6,629 nucleotides of DNA, taken from assembly GCA_029879605.1 (NCBI GenBank), contig JAOUQA010000119.1, forward strand, positions 1-6,629. The letters are read 5' to 3'. The stretch is from Gammaproteobacteria bacterium. GTDB taxonomy: Bacteria; Pseudomonadota; Gammaproteobacteria; SZUA-229. Numbering within the stretch: the stretch's first letter is position 1; the number at the start of each line of letters is the position of its first letter. Made by a program: the position numbers and the translations under genes. The notes under the pieces were generated by a model. The model was not told where the DNA came from. It made no database searches and saw nothing but the letters and a program-made list of their open reading frames with translations. Positions 6,522-6,629 of the stretch are shown piece after piece.

Positions 6522-6550
6522 TTGTATTTATCTACCCAGATAGCTATATT
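6522..6550 (+). promoter_or_regulatory. Candidate promoter for the divergent plus-strand gene
   Basis: TTGTAT (6522-6527) and TATATT (6545-6550) are separated by exactly 17 bp, with three and five matches to the sigma-70 hexamers. They lie about 37 bp before the ATG at 6587. A plausible but unproven promoter. Confidence 0.35.
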
Positions 6551-6586
6551 AGTCAACCTAAATATTCCAGATATACTCGAGTTAAC

Positions 6587-6629
6587 ATGAAAGAAATCCT
6601 CATTCCTATGTCACCTGGTGAATTATTAG
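6587..6629 (+). CDS. Start of a divergent gene, DUF6165-like N-terminus (partial)
   Basis: An ATG at 6587 opens a frame to the window end that encodes MKEILIPMSPGELL (14 codons plus one base). The SPGEL motif right after a short strand resembles, from memory, the N-terminus of DUF6165 proteins, which continue with a conserved DKITILEIK-like stretch. The next base, G, would allow Asp. Only a weak GAG ribosome site lies at 6579-6581. DUF6165 has no established function; members are often found among polysaccharide genes. The call rests on very few residues. Confidence 0.45.
   Translation, partial: MKEILIPMSPGELL

Noticed and set aside
6512..6555. TGACTA/TAGTCA arms and a TATCT-ACCC-AGATA hairpin in the divergent region
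   Set aside because: Arms of 5-6 bp in AT-rich DNA are expected by chance.

Overview
The window is AT-rich (by eye roughly 40% G+C). It carries one tight, co-directional gene block on the minus strand for a bacterial nonulosonic acid (a nine-carbon sialic-acid-like sugar) of the pseudaminic acid type. Gene content, motifs and codon use suggest a Gram-negative bacterium, most likely a gammaproteobacterium. The species cannot be told from the sequence. Pseudaminic acid usually decorates flagellin, O-antigen or capsule; nothing here says which.

Layout in transcription order, right to left: a 201-bp divergent intergenic region (6386-6586) with candidate promoters and inverted repeats; pseB, UDP-GlcNAc 4,6-dehydratase/5-epimerase (6385-5378); pseC, the PLP aminotransferase (5359-4205); pseF, CMP-pseudaminate cytidylyltransferase (4208-3513, sharing 4 bp with pseC); an unrecognised 360-residue protein that looks like an alpha/alpha toroid (3463-2381); a pseH-like GNAT acetyltransferase starting at GTG (2340-1876); pseI, the NeuB-family synthase (1794-769); and an ATP-grasp ligase (766 to beyond position 1), cut by the window edge. 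At the right edge 14 codons of a divergent plus-strand gene begin at 6587, resembling the start of DUF6165 proteins.

Together PseB, PseC and PseH would turn UDP-GlcNAc into UDP-2,4-diacetamido-2,4,6-trideoxy-L-altrose. PseI would condense the free sugar with phosphoenolpyruvate, and PseF would activate the product as the CMP sugar. PseG, the hydrolase that removes UDP between PseH and PseI, is not in the window. The toroid-like protein lies between pseF and pseH, where pseG often sits, and an ATP-grasp enzyme follows pseI. This suggests a variant pathway or a further-modified product, although pseG may simply lie further downstream or elsewhere. The toroid gene and the ATP-grasp gene are the parts most worth a second look.
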